Shown in pieces: positions 53,894-62,970 of a stretch of DNA of 64,000 nt (positions are counted from its first letter, which is position 1; the number at the start of each line of letters is the position of its first letter). The position numbers and the translations under genes were made by a program. Below the pieces are notes generated by a model. It searched no databases, had not been told where the DNA came from, and was given only the letters and a program-made list of their open reading frames with translations. Origin of the DNA: Rhizobium sp. BK251 (GTDB taxonomy: Bacteria; Pseudomonadota; Alphaproteobacteria; Rhizobiales; Rhizobiaceae); contig NZ_SLUQ01000002.1 of assembly GCF_004345245.1 (NCBI RefSeq), positions 1-64,000 of the forward strand. The letters run 5' to 3'.

Positions 53894-54059
53894 AGGGATA
53901 TTTGCACAACCAAAACATGCATTCGCCGCAACTGCAATTCTGTGGAAATTGGCGTTCACAAGCTTGGGATGGCTGGCATTTTAATGACCGTCTTAGGTCG
54001 TTGGAAGTAAATGGCCCTTTAATCATGTGGTATTGCAGGGGCCTGGGGAGGTCGATCAA

Positions 54060-54923
54060 ATGAAAAGATGGATTTCACTCCACGCGGAGCTCGGTAAATT
54101 CCAGCACAGGCGCACCGTTTACGTGTTCGCGCTAAAGATGAGCTTTCTCGCTGTCATCCTTTCCGGCTTTGCCATTGCCGCGATGCTGCCGACGCTCGAC
54201 TTCATAGGTTTCCTTCCGTTGCCCCTGGCGCATGCGATCCAGTTCGGCGTCGTCCTCTCCTGGCTGGTCTGCGGTCTGGTTTCCGGCGTGCTTGCGCTGC
54301 TCGCAGGACATGCCCTTCACGAGCTTGCCGTCTCACGCGCCGAATTCGAGAAGCTTAGCCGCACGGACATGCTTTCCGGCCTCCTCAATCGACGCGCCTT
54401 CACCGAGGCGCTCGATGCGACCGAGAACGGGGCCTCGCTCGTCATCTTCGACGTCGATCGGTTCAAGTCGATCAACGACAGGTACGGCCACGCCTGCGGC
54501 GACGCTGTCATCGTCGCGGTATCGCTTATCCTTGCGGATACGTTTGGCGGTTCGCATACCGTTGCGCGGCTGGGGGGAGAGGAGTTTGGCGTCATCGTCC
54601 GCGGCGGCAGCATCCAGGACAGGATCGCCCGCATCGAGAAGGTGAGGGCGGCCATCGGCGCCCGGGCGGTCCATGCCGGCGGCTCCGAGGTCGCGATTAC
54701 GATTTCGGCGGGCATTGCGGATATCTGGACAGGCACCGGCAAGGACGCGGTCTATGCGGCGGCGGACAAGGCGCTCTATCTCGCCAAGGCGCTGGGCCGC
54801 AATCGCGTCGTACATGAAAGCGAGGGATTGAAGCATATCCGCGCGATGCAGGGCGAAGACAGGGCAGGCGCCGCCGACGAACTGCTCGAGGTGGACCCGC
54901 GATACGGCTTCGGCGGAATATGA
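54060..54923 (+). CDS. Diguanylate cyclase (GGDEF) with membrane segments
   Basis: 287 residues from ATG 54060. Three or so hydrophobic helices (about 20-95: FLAVILSGFAIAAMLPTL, PLAHAIQFGVVLSWLVCGLV, SGVLALLAGHALHELAV) are followed by a GGDEF domain with RTDMLSGLLNRRAFTEAL, VIFDVDRFKSINDRYGH and the GGEEF active site. It makes cyclic di-GMP; no EAL domain is present. It lies between the peroxiredoxin and ureE and is probably independent. Confidence 0.93.
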   Translation: MKRWISLHAELGKFQHRRTVYVFALKMSFLAVILSGFAIAAMLPTLDFIGFLPLPLAHAIQFGVVLSWLVCGLVSGVLALLAGHALHELAVSRAEFEKLSRTDMLSGLLNRRAFTEALDATENGASLVIFDVDRFKSINDRYGHACGDAVIVAVSLILADTFGGSHTVARLGGEEFGVIVRGGSIQDRIARIEKVRAAIGARAVHAGGSEVAITISAGIADIWTGTGKDAVYAAADKALYLAKALGRNRVVHESEGLKHIRAMQGEDRAGAADELLEVDPRYGFGGI

Positions 54924-55004
54924 TCCCGAACAGCAGATTTCGCCTTGGAGCTTGCCGGGTAGGGGTCTATCGTGCGCGGTCAGTTCTGATCTAGCGGATT
55001 CATC

Positions 55005-55547
55005 ATGCAGCGCATCACCTCCTATCTGCCTGCGGGCACACCATCATCCAACCCCGTCGACAAAGTCGTGCTTCCGCATGACCTGCGTCATCTGCGCCGA
55101 AAGGTGCTTCATCTCGAAAATGGCGACATGGTCATGCTCGACCTCAAGGAGCCTGTGCTCTTTGCGAGCGGTGACCTCCTGGTGCTCGAAGATGGCGAAC
55201 TCATCGAGATCGTCGCTGCCGAGGAGAAACTCTTCGAGATCAAGGGCAGGGACAGCCGCCATCTTATCGAACTTGCCTGGCATCTCGGCAACCGGCATCT
55301 TTCGGCGCAGATCGAGGATGAGCGCATCCTCATCCTGCGCGATCATGTCATCCGTGCCATGCTGCAGGGGCTAGGGGCAACAGTCAGTGAAGTGACCGAG
55401 CCATTCCAGCCTGCACGCGGAGCCTATCACGCCCACGGCGGCCATTCCCATGGGCATGACCACCACGACCATGATCACGATGGTCACGATCACGACGGTC
55501 ATGATCACGATGGGCACGACCACGGGCATCATCACTCCCACGATTGA
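55005..55547 (+). CDS. ureE: Urease accessory nickel chaperone UreE
   Basis: 180 residues. The N-terminal domain ([19 protein letters not shown]) and the C-terminal nickel-binding region ([37 protein letters not shown]) are typical. The last 40 residues are extremely His/Asp-rich, with a repeating HDHDG unit, a nickel-storing tail longer than in many UreE proteins. Followed 6 bases later by ureF. Confidence 0.97.
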   Translation: MQRITSYLPAGTPSSNPVDKVVLPHDLRHLRRKVLHLENGDMVMLDLKEPVLFASGDLLVLEDGELIEIVAAEEKLFEIKGRDSRHLIELAWHLGNRHLSAQIEDERILILRDHVIRAMLQGLGATVSEVTEPFQPARGAYHAHGGHSHGHDHHDHDHDGHDHDGHDHDGHDHGHHHSHD

Positions 55548-55553
55548 GCGCCC

Positions 55554-56225
55554 ATGAGCGAGGATAGAGAACTCCAGGCCCTTCTGCGGCTGATGGCCTG
55601 GCTCTCGCCGGCTTTCCCGGTGGGGTCGTTCAGCTATTCCGGGGGTCTGGAGCGGGCTGTTCACGATGGGCTCGTCACCGACGCGGCAGGGTTGCGCGCC
55701 TGGATCGAGACGCTGCTTGCGCATGGCTCCATTTGGAACGACGCAGTGCTTCTTGCGGAGGCCCATCGCGCCCACGCCGACGCCGAGAAACTCGCAGCCG
55801 TCGCGGATCTCGCCGAGGCGCTTGCCGGTTCGCGCGAAAGGCACCAGGAGACGATGCTGCTCGGCGAAGCCTTTCTGACGGCAGCGCACGCATGGCCTCA
55901 TCCGGTCCTTTCGATCCTCCCCGAGCGGACTGCCTATCCGGTGGCGGTAGGTGCCGTCGCAGGCGCCCACGAACTGCACTGCGAGAAAGCGATCGCCGCC
56001 TTCCTGCACGCAGTCGCGTCGCAGGGCATCTCTGCCGGCATCCGTCTCGGCGTGGCTGGTCAGCGTGACGGCGTGACCATCCTTGCGGGTGTCGAAGAAT
56101 TGATTGCACGCCTTGCCCATCGGGCAGCTGGGTCAAGCATCGATGACCTCGGCGCTGCAGCTATCCAGGCGGACATTGCGAGCCTTCGCCACGAGACGCA
56201 GACGACCCGGCTCTTCCGTTCGTGA
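55554..56225 (+). CDS. ureF: Urease accessory protein UreF
   Basis: 223 residues. AWLSPAFPVGSFSYSGGLE and GVVTDAAGL-type N-terminus (LVTDAAGLRAWIETLLAHG) and DLGAAAIQADIASLRHETQ at the end are standard. UreF acts with UreD as the GTPase-activating platform for UreG. Confidence 0.97.
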   Translation: MSEDRELQALLRLMAWLSPAFPVGSFSYSGGLERAVHDGLVTDAAGLRAWIETLLAHGSIWNDAVLLAEAHRAHADAEKLAAVADLAEALAGSRERHQETMLLGEAFLTAAHAWPHPVLSILPERTAYPVAVGAVAGAHELHCEKAIAAFLHAVASQGISAGIRLGVAGQRDGVTILAGVEELIARLAHRAAGSSIDDLGAAAIQADIASLRHETQTTRLFRS

Positions 56226-56319
56226 GGGAAATGATGCGGGAGCGGAGACCTCTACGTCATTCGCCGCTGTGCTTGGCATGTAGGCTTGGCTATCATGCCG
56301 CTTTATTGGAGTTTCAGAC

Positions 56320-56931
56320 ATGAAATCGAGAAATGGACCTTTGCGCGTTGGCATTGGTGGCCCGGTGGGCTCGGGCAAGACGGCGCTTACCGAAAAGCTC
56401 TGCAAGGCGATGCGCGAGGAATACTCTGTCGCCGTCGTGACGAACGACATCTACACGACGGAGGATGCGGAGGCGCTGGTGCGCATGCAGGCGCTTTCCT
56501 CCGACCGCATCGTGGGCGTGGAGACCGGCGGTTGCCCGCACACGGCGATCCGCGAGGATGCAACGATCAACCTGCAGGCCATCGCCGCACTGAACGAGCG
56601 CATTCCGGATCTCGACGTGGTCTTCATCGAATCCGGCGGCGACAACCTGGCCGCGACATTTTCTCCCGACCTCGCCGATATCACGATCTATGTCATCTCC
56701 GTCTGCCAGGGCGAGGAAATTCCGCGCAAGGGCGGGCCGGGCATCACCCGGTCGGATCTCCTGGTCATCAACAAGAAGGACCTTGCGCCCTATGTCGGTG
56801 CCGACCTCGACGTCATGGATCGCGACGCAACCCGGATGCGCGCAGCCCGCCCCTTCGTCTTCTCGGACATGAAACGCGGCGACGGCATCGGTACGATCGT
56901 CAGTTTCCTCAAGGAGCAGGGCGGCCTCTGA
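56320..56931 (+). CDS. ureG: Urease accessory GTPase UreG
   Basis: 203 residues. P-loop [10 protein letters not shown] (14-23), [35 protein letters not shown] with the nickel-binding Cys-Pro-His, and [12 protein letters not shown] (NKKD, guanine recognition). Its GTP hydrolysis drives nickel delivery to urease. A terminator follows. Confidence 0.98.
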   Translation: MKSRNGPLRVGIGGPVGSGKTALTEKLCKAMREEYSVAVVTNDIYTTEDAEALVRMQALSSDRIVGVETGGCPHTAIREDATINLQAIAALNERIPDLDVVFIESGGDNLAATFSPDLADITIYVISVCQGEEIPRKGGPGITRSDLLVINKKDLAPYVGADLDVMDRDATRMRAARPFVFSDMKRGDGIGTIVSFLKEQGGL

Positions 56932-56948
56932 CCTTTGCCTTGAAGGCA

Positions 56949-56982
56949 TAAAAAAGCCGGGCGCTTTGCCCGGCTTTTCTTT
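56949..56982. terminator. Terminator between ureG and the RND operon
   Basis: AAAAGCCGGGC-GCTTT-GCCCGGCTTTT with A- and T-runs on both sides; it can serve both convergent units. Confidence 0.93.
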
Positions 56983-56999
56983 TGCGTCAGTGGACTCTG

Positions 57000-59900
57000 C
57001 TACTCTGCGGCGAAGGGCGGCAGGCGAAGGACGTTCGTTTCGCTGCCACCTGCCACGCGCTTCTTGCTCTCCGGCTTCTCGATCGCCTCCAGACGTTCGT
57101 CGAGAGCGACGAGCGACTTCGCATTCTCGTCCACGGCCTTCGTCAGCTCCTCGGGGGTGAGGGCTTCCTCTTCCTTTTCCTTCTTTCCGACCATGCGGCC
57201 GAAGATCCAGGCAAGCAGGCGCGAGAGATCGTCCATGATGAGGAAGAACGAGGGCACGACGACGAGCGACAGCACCGTCGAGACGATGATGCCGCCGATA
57301 ACCGCGATGGCCATCGGGGCGCGGAACGAGCCACCTTCGCCGACGCCGAGTGCGGAGGGCAGCATGCCCGCAGACATGGCGATCGAGGTCATGATGATCG
57401 GGCGCGCGCGCTTGCGGCCCGCCTCGATCATGGCCGGGATGCGCGGCATCCCGTGATGCATCATTTCGATCGCGAAATCGACGAGCAGGATGGCGTTCTT
57501 CGTGACGATACCCATCAGCATGAGGATGCCGATCAGGACGGGCATCGACAGTGGGTTGTTGGTGATGATCAGTGCGGCCGCGACACCACCGATGGCCAGC
57601 GGCAGCGAGAACAAGATGGTGAAGGGCTGGATGACGTCCTTGAAGAGCAGGATCAGCACTGTCAGCACCAGCATCAGGCCCATCAACATGGCGTTGACGA
57701 AGCTCTGCTGCATCTCGTTCTGCACCTTCGTGTCACCGCTTTCGACGAGCCGGACGGTCGACGGGATGTCCGCCTCGCGCACGATCTGGCGGAACCTGTC
57801 GGAAGCCGTGTTCAGCGCGACACCCTGCGGCAGGTCAGAGCCGATCGTGACAACGCGATTGCGATTGTTGCGCTTGATCGAGCTCGGGCCTTCCGAGTAG
57901 TTGATGTCGGCCACCGTCGACAGCGGCACGGTGCCGCCGCTTGCCGTACGGATCTTCAGCGAGCGGATGGCGCCGAGATCGCGGCGCATGTCATAGGAGG
58001 CCTGTACGCGGATCGGAATCTGCCGGTCGTCCAGAGAGATCTTTGCGAGTGCCGCGTCGACATCGCCGATGGTTGCCACGCGCACGGTTTCCGAAATCTC
58101 CTGCGGCGTGATGCCGAGGCGGGCGGCCTGGTCCTTGCGCGGGCGAATCTGCAGTTCCGGCCGGGGCAGGGCTCCGTCGGCGCTGACGTTGGCGAGCAGC
58201 GGATCGGCGCGCAGCTTGGCCTCCAGAATGCCGACCGCGTCGCTCAGGTCCTTCTCATTCTTGGAGAGGAAGTTGAACGACAGATCGCGTTCGCCACGGT
58301 CGTTGAGCTTCAGGATGCGGACATCGGGGATAGAACGGACCCGGGCGAAGACTTCCTTCTCGATCTCCCATTGCGGCGTCTCGCGGCCATGCACCTCGAC
58401 CTTCGGCAGGTACTGGCCGATGACCGGAATGGAGCCCAGGAAGTTGTTGACGAGCATCTTAACAAGCGAATGATCCAGCTTGTCGAGCGCTAGCGTAACC
58501 GTCGCGCGGCGAAGCTCGAGGTCGCCCTTGGGGGATGCGCCGCCGAGGACGAAGACGCTCTCGACGCCGCCGATATCCTTCACACGGTCATAGATGATGT
58601 CGGTGGTCTTTTCCGTGTCCTCGAGCGTCGCGTTCGGGGGCAGCTCCACCGAGAGGACAATGCGCGAGGCATCTTCCGGCGGCAGAAAACTTCCCGGGAC
58701 CTGAAAGAGGAAGTAGAGGGACCCGACGAGGAAGCCGATGGCGGCGAGCAGCGTCGTATAGCGCCACCGCGTCGTCACACGGATCAGGCCGGTATAGCCC
58801 TTCATCAGCCGGCTGTCGTTGTCGTGGTGGTCTTCCATGCCGTCTTCGGCGCGCATGAGATAGGCGGCCATCATCGGTGTGATGAGTCGAGCCACCATCA
58901 ATGAGAAGAACACCGAGAAGGCCACCGTCAGGCCGAACTGGATGAAATACTGCCCCGGTATGCCGGGCATGAAGGAGACGGGCACAAAGACGGCGATGAT
59001 CGTGAACGTGGTCGCGATGACGGCAAGACCGATCTCGTCGGCCGCCTCGATCGCGGCGCGATATGGCGTCTTGCCCATCTTGATATGGCGGGCGATGTTC
59101 TCGATCTCTACGATTGCGTCATCGACGAGAATACCGGTCGCAAGCGTCAGTGCCAGGAAGCTGACAAGGTTCAGCGAGAACCCCATCATGTCCATGATCC
59201 AGAAGGTGGGGATCGCCGAAAGCGGCAGGGCAATGGCTGAAATCAGCGTCGCCCGCCAGTTGCGCAGGAAAAGGAAGACCACGATGATCGCGAGAAGCGC
59301 GCCTTCAAGCAGCGTATGCATGGCGGCTTCGTAGTTGCCATAGGTGAAGTAGACCGAGTCACTGATGAGCTCGATCGTGACGCCCGGATTGTCCGCCCGC
59401 ACCTTGTTCAGGCTCTCCGCGACCGTCTCGGCGACGCTTACTTCACTTGCGCCCTTGGAGCGGAAGACGCCGAAGGTGACCACGGGCGTGTCGTTGAAGC
59501 GCGAGAAGGACTTCGGCTCCTCGTAGGTGTCCTTGATGGTGCCGAGATCCGAGAGCTTCACGAAGCGGCCGTTGGGCAACGCAATCGTCGTGTCGGTCAG
59601 CTCGGTGACGTTGCGCGCATCACCGAGCACGCGGATCGCCTGCTCGCTGCCGCCGACCTGGCCACGGCCGGATCCGAGGTCCACGTTGGTGCCGCGCAGC
59701 TGCTGGTTGACGCTGGCAGCCGTAATCCCATAGGCGTTCAGCTTGTCGGGATTGAGCTCGATGCGAACCTCGCGATCGGCGCCGCCATAGCGGTCAACGC
59801 GGCCGATGCCGGCCTGTCCCTGGAGCGCGCGCTTGACCGTGTCGTCGACGAACCAGGAGAGCTCTTCCAGCGTCATGTTCGGCGATGAGACGGCAAAGGT

Positions 59901-60317
59901 CTGGATCGCCTGTCCCTCGACATCGATCTTGGAGACGATCGGTTCCTCGACGTTCGCCGGAAGGTCGCTGCGGATTCGGTCGATTGCGTCCTTGGTGTCC
60001 TGGACCGCCTGTTCCGTCGGTACTTCCATGCGGAACATCACGACGGTCTGCGACTGACCGTCGGTCACGGTCGACTGGATTTCATCGATGCCGTTGATTG
60101 AGGCAACAGCATCCTCGATCTCCTTCGTCACCTGCATTTCCAGCTCGGCCGGCGAAGCGCCGCTCTGCGTCACGGTAATAGCGACAAGCGGGACGTCGAT
60201 ATTCGGGAAACGGGTGATCGGCAGGCTGTTGAAGGACTGGATGCCTACGACGACCAGAAGGAAGAATGCCAGCAGGGGAGCGATCGGATTTCGAATTGAC
60301 CAGGCTGAGAAGTTCAT
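57000..60317 (-). CDS. RND efflux transporter permease subunit (HAE1 type)
   Basis: 1105 residues: a standard RND pump (N-terminal helix LLAFFLLVVVGIQSF, periplasmic docking and porter domains, NAIVEIEN-like motif LATGILVDDAIVEIENIA, and the second repeat with ILLVDFAIEMM) plus an unusual C-terminal extension of about 60-70 charged residues (MVGKKEKEEEALTPEELTK ...). It exports hydrophobic compounds across the outer membrane with an adaptor and a TolC-type channel. Encoded downstream of its adaptor. Confidence 0.95.
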   Translation of the reverse strand: MNFSAWSIRNPIAPLLAFFLLVVVGIQSFNSLPITRFPNIDVPLVAITVTQSGASPAELEMQVTKEIEDAVASINGIDEIQSTVTDGQSQTVVMFRMEVPTEQAVQDTKDAIDRIRSDLPANVEEPIVSKIDVEGQAIQTFAVSSPNMTLEELSWFVDDTVKRALQGQAGIGRVDRYGGADREVRIELNPDKLNAYGITAASVNQQLRGTNVDLGSGRGQVGGSEQAIRVLGDARNVTELTDTTIALPNGRFVKLSDLGTIKDTYEEPKSFSRFNDTPVVTFGVFRSKGASEVSVAETVAESLNKVRADNPGVTIELISDSVYFTYGNYEAAMHTLLEGALLAIIVVFLFLRNWRATLISAIALPLSAIPTFWIMDMMGFSLNLVSFLALTLATGILVDDAIVEIENIARHIKMGKTPYRAAIEAADEIGLAVIATTFTIIAVFVPVSFMPGIPGQYFIQFGLTVAFSVFFSLMVARLITPMMAAYLMRAEDGMEDHHDNDSRLMKGYTGLIRVTTRWRYTTLLAAIGFLVGSLYFLFQVPGSFLPPEDASRIVLSVELPPNATLEDTEKTTDIIYDRVKDIGGVESVFVLGGASPKGDLELRRATVTLALDKLDHSLVKMLVNNFLGSIPVIGQYLPKVEVHGRETPQWEIEKEVFARVRSIPDVRILKLNDRGERDLSFNFLSKNEKDLSDAVGILEAKLRADPLLANVSADGALPRPELQIRPRKDQAARLGITPQEISETVRVATIGDVDAALAKISLDDRQIPIRVQASYDMRRDLGAIRSLKIRTASGGTVPLSTVADINYSEGPSSIKRNNRNRVVTIGSDLPQGVALNTASDRFRQIVREADIPSTVRLVESGDTKVQNEMQQSFVNAMLMGLMLVLTVLILLFKDVIQPFTILFSLPLAIGGVAAALIITNNPLSMPVLIGILMLMGIVTKNAILLVDFAIEMMHHGMPRIPAMIEAGRKRARPIIMTSIAMSAGMLPSALGVGEGGSFRAPMAIAVIGGIIVSTVLSLVVVPSFFLIMDDLSRLLAWIFGRMVGKKEKEEEALTPEELTKAVDENAKSLVALDERLEAIEKPESKKRVAGGSETNVLRLPPFAAE

Positions 60318-60331
60318 GGTGCTAAAATTCC

Positions 60332-61522
60332 TCAGTTGGACACGGCGGATGCGTCACGCACGGGTGAAATACGGTCGCCGTCGCGAACATAGGCACCCGC
60401 CTTGGCGACCACTTGGTCGCCGTCCTTCAGCCCCTTGACGATCTCGACATATGGGCCGTCCTGAATGCCGGTCTGCACCGTCACGTATTTTACGACATTG
60501 TCCTCGACCTTGCGGACGGAAGACCCCTCGCTGTCGGTGTTCACGGCGGTCAGCGGCAGCGAAACGCCGCGCGTCTTCTGGACTATGATTTCGGCGCTGC
60601 CATACATGCCGCTAAGCGCACGGGCATCGTCGTCGATCGATATGCGGACGAGGCCAAGCCGCGTCACCGGATCGACTGTCGGGGAGACGAGACGCACGGA
60701 TCCAGCAAGCTTGTCGATGCCACCGGCGAGCGAGATCGTTGCCACTTGGCCGGCCTTGACCTTGACGATCTCATTTTCGGGAACTTCGGCGACCAGTTCG
60801 ACGGCGCTGTCGCGAATGACGGTAAACAGCGGATCGCTGGCCGCCCTGGCAATGGCCCCGACCTTGGCGTTCTTGGCAGAAATCGTGCCATCGACCGGCG
60901 ACTTCACGTCGGTCCGGGCAAGTTTGAGGTCCGTGTCGGCAATCTGGCTGTCGACGACCTTAAGGTCAGCCTCGGCCACGATGATCGCCTGCTCGCCGGA
61001 TCTGACACGCGCCCTCGTGGCTGCGGCAAGGGCATTTGCCTGCTCGAGTTGCGAAATGGGTGTCGTGCCCCTGGTTACCATCGCCTCAGCGCGCTGTCGC
61101 TGCTGCTCGGCCTGCTCGGCGTTCGCCTGCATTTCGCTCAGCTGCGCGCGAAGCTGGGCGAGCGTTGCTTCGCCCTTCGACTTGGTCGCCTGCATCTGGC
61201 TTTTCTGCAGAAGCAGCGCGTCGTCGTTGAGGACCGCAAGCGTGCTGTCCGCCTTGACCTTGTCTCCGACGTCGACATTCAGCGTGCGGATCGAGAGCCC
61301 TTCGATCTGCGGCTGAATGTAGATCTCCTCAACGGGCTTGATGGTGCCCGTGGCAACGACACGGTCTACCATGTCGCGCGCAGTGGCGCCGGTGACGACG
61401 ATCGCCGGCAGGTTCTGGGGCGCGTCGGTGATGGGTTTTTCCTGCGCGAGCGCAGTTGAAGCTGCAAGCATCGCGAGCAGGAGAGCCGAAGCACGAAGAG
61501 TTCTGTTTGGCATCAGAGCCAT
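60332..61522 (-). CDS. Efflux RND transporter periplasmic adaptor subunit
   Basis: 396 residues with a signal peptide (ALLLAMLAASTALA before QEK). It has the membrane-fusion-protein layout: a barrel-sandwich (lipoyl) half (RTLNVDVGDKVKADSTLAVL), a helical hairpin (LQKSQMQATKSKGEATLAQL ... AEQAEQQRQRAEAMVTRGT), and the second half (VKSPVDGTISAKNAKVGAIA). It bridges the RND pump and the outer-membrane channel. First gene of the two-gene unit; no TolC gene is adjacent. Confidence 0.95.
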   Translation of the reverse strand: MALMPNRTLRASALLLAMLAASTALAQEKPITDAPQNLPAIVVTGATARDMVDRVVATGTIKPVEEIYIQPQIEGLSIRTLNVDVGDKVKADSTLAVLNDDALLLQKSQMQATKSKGEATLAQLRAQLSEMQANAEQAEQQRQRAEAMVTRGTTPISQLEQANALAAATRARVRSGEQAIIVAEADLKVVDSQIADTDLKLARTDVKSPVDGTISAKNAKVGAIARAASDPLFTVIRDSAVELVAEVPENEIVKVKAGQVATISLAGGIDKLAGSVRLVSPTVDPVTRLGLVRISIDDDARALSGMYGSAEIIVQKTRGVSLPLTAVNTDSEGSSVRKVEDNVVKYVTVQTGIQDGPYVEIVKGLKDGDQVVAKAGAYVRDGDRISPVRDASAVSN

Positions 61523-61937
61523 GCGTCCTATTCCATCTTTATGATAGGATAATCCAAATTCGCGGCACTTGTTCGGCGCCCGCGAGATGCGCTGCTATCG
61601 ACTAATATCCAAGCGGCTGCCTGCCGGTCTCAATTGCCGTTTCCATGTTGTAAATTCCCTCATGCGGCAAAGATCTTTTCAAACGTGGTATTGATTTGCG
61701 CAGCGTACAAGAGCGGTAGAAAACAATTCCCGCTGTTCAAGTCTTAGTTCTGCGTCCATGCCAAATCAATCACCCTTCGCTTATGCAAGCATGACGATCT
61801 TTGATCCTCGGCATTAAGACGAACGAGGTTTTAATTATCCGACAGCAGATCGCCAGTCTTTTTAGCAGTTTGTTACAAAATGAAAAAACGCGCCGGATGG
61901 CTCCGACGCGTTTGCCGTTCGTTAAGTACGCTGGCTG
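61523..61937. other. Gene-free region between the RND operon and the ABC importer
   Basis: 415 bases. It should hold the promoter of the minus-strand RND operon near its left part and the terminator of the ABC binding-protein gene at 61883-61913. No gene or regulator gene was recognised in it. Confidence 0.5.
61883..61913 (-). terminator. Terminator of the NMT1-type binding-protein gene
   Basis: On the minus strand AAACGCGTCGGA-GCCA-TCCGGCGCGTTTTTT; one mismatch in a 12-bp stem, then a T-run, 25 bases after the gene's stop. Confidence 0.88.
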
Positions 61938-62909
61938 CTACTGCAGGGCGGCGTCGGTGACGTCGTGGGTCCAGGCGCCCGACGGTTCCTTGTTGATGAT
62001 CTTCTGGTCGAGCAAGGCCTTGGCCGTGCGGTCATAGAGCGTCGTGTCGAGCTTGCCGGTGCCGTCGCCGATCAGCTTGGCAACTTCACCCATCATGCGC
62101 TTCTGATGGTTCTCGTCCTGGCCGCCGTTGTCCACCACGATTTCGGCCGCTTCGTCAGGATTGTCGACGGCATACTTCCAGCCCTTCATCGAAGCCTTGA
62201 CGAACTTGACCATCTTTTCCTTGAAGGCCGGGTCCTTCAGCTTCTCTTCCGAAGCGTAGAGGCCGTCTTCCAGGAGGTCGTTGCCCATGGCCGTATAGTT
62301 GAAGACGACCAGGTCTTCCGGCTTCAGGCCGGCATCGATCGCCTGCCAGTATTCGTTATAGGTCATGACGGAGATGCAGTCGGCCTGCTTCTGCAGCAGC
62401 GGCTGTACGTCGAAGCTCTGCTTGAGAACGGTGACGCCGTCCGCGCCGCCGTCGGTCTTGAGGCCGATCTTGTTCATCCAGGCGAAGAAGGGATACTCGT
62501 TGCCGAAGAACCAGACGCCGAGCGTATGGCCCTTGAAGTCGGCTTCGGTCTTGATCGGGCCGTCCTTGCGGCAGATCATTTCCATGCCTGACTTCTGGAA
62601 GGGCTGGGCGATGTTGACGAGCGGAACGCCCTTTTCGCGCGCCACCAATGCGCCGCCCATCCAGTCGACGATCACGTCGGCGCCGCCGCCGGCGATGACC
62701 TGCTCCGGTGCAATGTCCGGACCGCCCGGCTTGATGTCGACGTCGAGACCCTCTTCCTCGTAATAGCCCTTTTCCTTGGCGACGTAGTAGCCCGCGAACT
62801 GGCTCTGGGTGACCCACTTGAGTTGCAGCGTCACCTTGTCGGCCGCCATCGCCTGCGCCGCTGCGAGAGACATGGCCCCCGCCATCAATGCAATCATCAT
62901 TCTTTTCAT
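61938..62909 (-). CDS. ABC transporter substrate-binding protein, NMT1/THI5 family
   Basis: 323 residues from ATG 62909; upstream in-frame codons lack features. A signal peptide (MKRMMIALMAGAMSLAAAQA-MA, cleavage before ADK) is followed by the NMT1 pattern (LQLKWVTQSQFAGYYVAKEK, YEEEGLDVDIKPGG, GGADVIVDWMGG). Family members bind thiamine precursors or other pyrimidines, nitrate/sulfonates or riboflavin; the FAGYYVA and WFFGNE motifs favour a hydroxymethylpyrimidine-like or pyrimidine ligand. In Sinorhizobium an equivalent gene lies near pyrimidine/hydantoin degradation genes, from memory. Downstream of the permease gene. Confidence 0.92.
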   Translation of the reverse strand: MKRMMIALMAGAMSLAAAQAMAADKVTLQLKWVTQSQFAGYYVAKEKGYYEEEGLDVDIKPGGPDIAPEQVIAGGGADVIVDWMGGALVAREKGVPLVNIAQPFQKSGMEMICRKDGPIKTEADFKGHTLGVWFFGNEYPFFAWMNKIGLKTDGGADGVTVLKQSFDVQPLLQKQADCISVMTYNEYWQAIDAGLKPEDLVVFNYTAMGNDLLEDGLYASEEKLKDPAFKEKMVKFVKASMKGWKYAVDNPDEAAEIVVDNGGQDENHQKRMMGEVAKLIGDGTGKLDTTLYDRTAKALLDQKIINKEPSGAWTHDVTDAALQ

Positions 62910-62970
62910 TTTTTTCTTCCTTTTCCCTCTGAAGTTATGCCCTTGCACCGTTGCCGGCCCAGGACTCAGC

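Noticed and set aside
55430..55547. Simple-sequence repeat in DNA at the end of ureE
   Set aside because: It is explained by the His/Asp-rich nickel-binding tail encoded there.
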